From Ciborinia camelliae (lineage: Eukaryota; Ascomycota; Leotiomycetes; Helotiales; Sclerotiniaceae), in assembly GCA_025890175.1 (NCBI GenBank), contig JANPYM010000011.1, forward strand, positions 1,406,299 through 1,470,298: a DNA stretch of 64,000 nt, in the 5' to 3' direction. This document shows positions 62,452 through 64,000 of this stretch, piece after piece. The translations under genes were made by a program, and so were the position numbers. The notes under the pieces were generated by a model, which did no database searches, was not told where the DNA came from, and saw only the letters and a program-made list of their open reading frames with translations. Every line of letters starts with the position of its first letter. Within the stretch, counting starts at the first letter, position 1.

Positions 62452-63208
62452 CGTTTCAGGCTCTGTGGGTTTGCCCACCATCGTATAAGCAAGGTCCTGA
62501 GCTAATACTACGCTAGTCTAGTCCCCATGTGACCTGATAAATCCACCCCTGTTACTGAGGTAGGAGGTACTAGGTAGGCATATATGGTGCTGGGATATCC
62601 AATAATACGGTATATGTACCTATCGGCTATTATTAGACGAACGACATGCGAGATGGGCTTCTTCAACCTGGGTTGGAAATGTTAGATGGGAGTTGAGGCG
62701 CGCGTGGTTGTACTGGTGATCACGTGTCTGGGGTTTCTCTTCCTCTGCTGATCTGATCTTGAGAGTTCAGGGGGAAGAGATCATGAGACGTCGTTCCGCA
62801 ATATCTCTACTTTCAAGTGAGAGTATTGTATTTTGGGAGTTCCAAACTTCTTTGATGGTCAAATGTACCTGGGCACGTGAACTTCACGTCGTGCGATCCA
62901 TGATCGTAAAAAAGGTTAAGGTGACTGACTGACTTATGGGAAACTTTGGCGAGGGGAATTGGAAAGGGCAAGAAGTCGAAGATATTTTATATAATCGGAT
63001 TTTATATACAATTCGAGGGTCTGGATCAAACCGTCTCGGGGAGAAAGTTCGGGCGAGATTACCAAATCTATTGGTGTTGATCATGTGCTTTATGCTTCCA
63101 GCCATAATACATTAATGTCCTTCTCTTCAATCTCTCCTCATTACATCCACACTTTACTAGTGGATCTCCTTTCCATGGCCTATTCATACAAGCTTGAACG
63201 AGTCGAGC
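62452..63208. other. Normal-GC intergenic DNA at the right edge of the AT block
   Basis: Composition changes abruptly near 62452. It includes CCATGTGACCTGAT at 62524-62537, a GATCACGTGTC box near 62718 and CTGGGATATCCAATAATACG near 62592. A short minus-strand open frame (62884-63105) shows no family features, and no gene is called. Confidence 0.5.
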
Positions 63209-64000
63209 TTAGTGGCGTCGCATACTTCTTTTATGCTTCAACCCCCTCTTCTGGAAGACTGAGCCTGGTCCGTAGTCCGGTTGCCCACCTAGCGTACCGA
63301 GGATATCTCCCACATAATTAGTAGCTTCGATACCCGCTTCAAATTTGCCATCCCATCCATCCAAAATACCCTCAACCACCTTGATACCCGCCAAATAAAT
63401 GTTCTTGACCGAGGGATCATACCCCTGGTTCTGATTGAAAAGGTTATCCAAGATGGTTTGACCTTCGTGAGGACGATCGAAGTCCGATGCGGTGCGCATG
63501 ATGATGATGCGGGAGAAATCGACAAGCTTGGTAGTGGCAGCTCGAACCATAGCCTCCAGAATGGCATTATCTTCTTGTTGCGTGGTGCAGTAAATACCAC
63601 TTCCGTTGGTCCACACCGAGAGGGTATTCTCGAAAGCATTGGCGAGTATTGATCCGGTGAAATACACATCTGAAGTTGCAGTGTCACAAGCCACGACGGA
63701 AGGTGGTTGGGCACCGATAGCGAATGCTTCGGTGGTGCCGTAAAGAGCTCGATAGCTCATCGCATCAGCCGTGTCATTGAGGATAGCCGTCTTGGCAAAC
63801 GACATGGCAATTTGACGTAGCGATTCACTAACTTCAAATACTTCCGTGCCGTATATTTCAACTAGGTTACTTGTCGGCGAAGACGTTCCTTGGGGGAAAT
63901 AGCCGCTGCTGAAGTTGGCAGGCAATTCTCGGGCGTCAATCTCATATTGCAAGGCTACGGAGACAGCAAATCTCGCAAAGGTTACAGACTTCGATAATGT
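63209..64000 (-). CDS. Purine nucleoside permease (NUP family), C-terminal part
   Basis: 263 C-terminal residues; the 5' part lies beyond the right window edge and the frame is open to base 64000. Typical family blocks are visible: ALQYEIDARELPANFSSGYF, then YGTEVFEVSESLRQIAMSFA, VVACDTATSDVYFTGSILAN, TQQEDNAILEAMVRAA, SRIIIMRTASDFDRP and GIEATNYVGDILGTLGGQPD. Fungal members resemble nucleoside-phosphorylase-fold proteins described as nucleoside transporters, often with a signal peptide (here not visible). The tail QKRGLKHKRSMRRH is strongly basic. It starts about 760 bp inside normal DNA from the AT-rich block, and the sequence shows no sign of RIP. Confidence 0.9.
   Translation of the reverse strand, partial: TLSKSVTFARFAVSVALQYEIDARELPANFSSGYFPQGTSSPTSNLVEIYGTEVFEVSESLRQIAMSFAKTAILNDTADAMSYRALYGTTEAFAIGAQPPSVVACDTATSDVYFTGSILANAFENTLSVWTNGSGIYCTTQQEDNAILEAMVRAATTKLVDFSRIIIMRTASDFDRPHEGQTILDNLFNQNQGYDPSVKNIYLAGIKVVEGILDGWDGKFEAGIEATNYVGDILGTLGGQPDYGPGSVFQKRGLKHKRSMRRH

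Overview
This window is filamentous ascomycete (Pezizomycotina) nuclear DNA. It shows 48-60 nt GT-AG introns with CTAAC/CTGAC branch sites, dispersed 5S rRNA genes, an ergosterol-type sterol acyltransferase, fimbrin, and a long AT-rich block whose transition mutations look like repeat-induced point mutation (RIP). The overall style fits Leotiomycetes, but the species is not determinable from the window alone.

Layout, left to right. 1-2131 (-): sterol O-acyltransferase, cut by the window edge. 3839-4992 (-): RING-like/ankyrin-like protein of unknown role. 5474-5920 (-): hotdog thioesterase. 6757-8968 (+): fimbrin. 9311-13737 (-): 5-oxoprolinase. 13.7-18.5 kb: gene-poor, with one possible gene remnant. 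18.46-24.46 kb (+): a MIT-domain protein gene whose first 1,712 bp appear twice around a 10-N gap, almost certainly an assembly error. 25.45 and 28.06 kb (-): two 5S rRNA genes, with a small membrane protein gene (25902-26708, -) between them. 30000-32210 (-): kelch-repeat membrane protein. 34685-35928 (+): unknown polytopic membrane protein. 36-38 kb: microsatellite-rich intergenic DNA.

From about 38.0 to 62.45 kb the sequence becomes almost pure A+T. Inside it I could delimit two complete Ty1/Copia LTR retrotransposons, both on the minus strand: 41908-47444 (177-bp LTRs) and 47941-53347 (160-bp LTRs). Each has a TATAA target duplication and recognisable reverse transcriptase and RNase H remnants with many stop codons. 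The block also holds an inverted sequence pair at its two ends, several older repeat families, a small island of normal GC content at 53.4 kb and two more artificial 10-N gaps. Ordinary DNA resumes at 62.45 kb, and the window closes inside a purine nucleoside permease gene (-).

The genes are unrelated housekeeping or accessory genes on both strands. I see no biosynthetic cluster and no defence-like system. The most notable structure is the AT-rich block: nested, RIP-decayed Copia insertions in an older repeat array with mirror-image edges.
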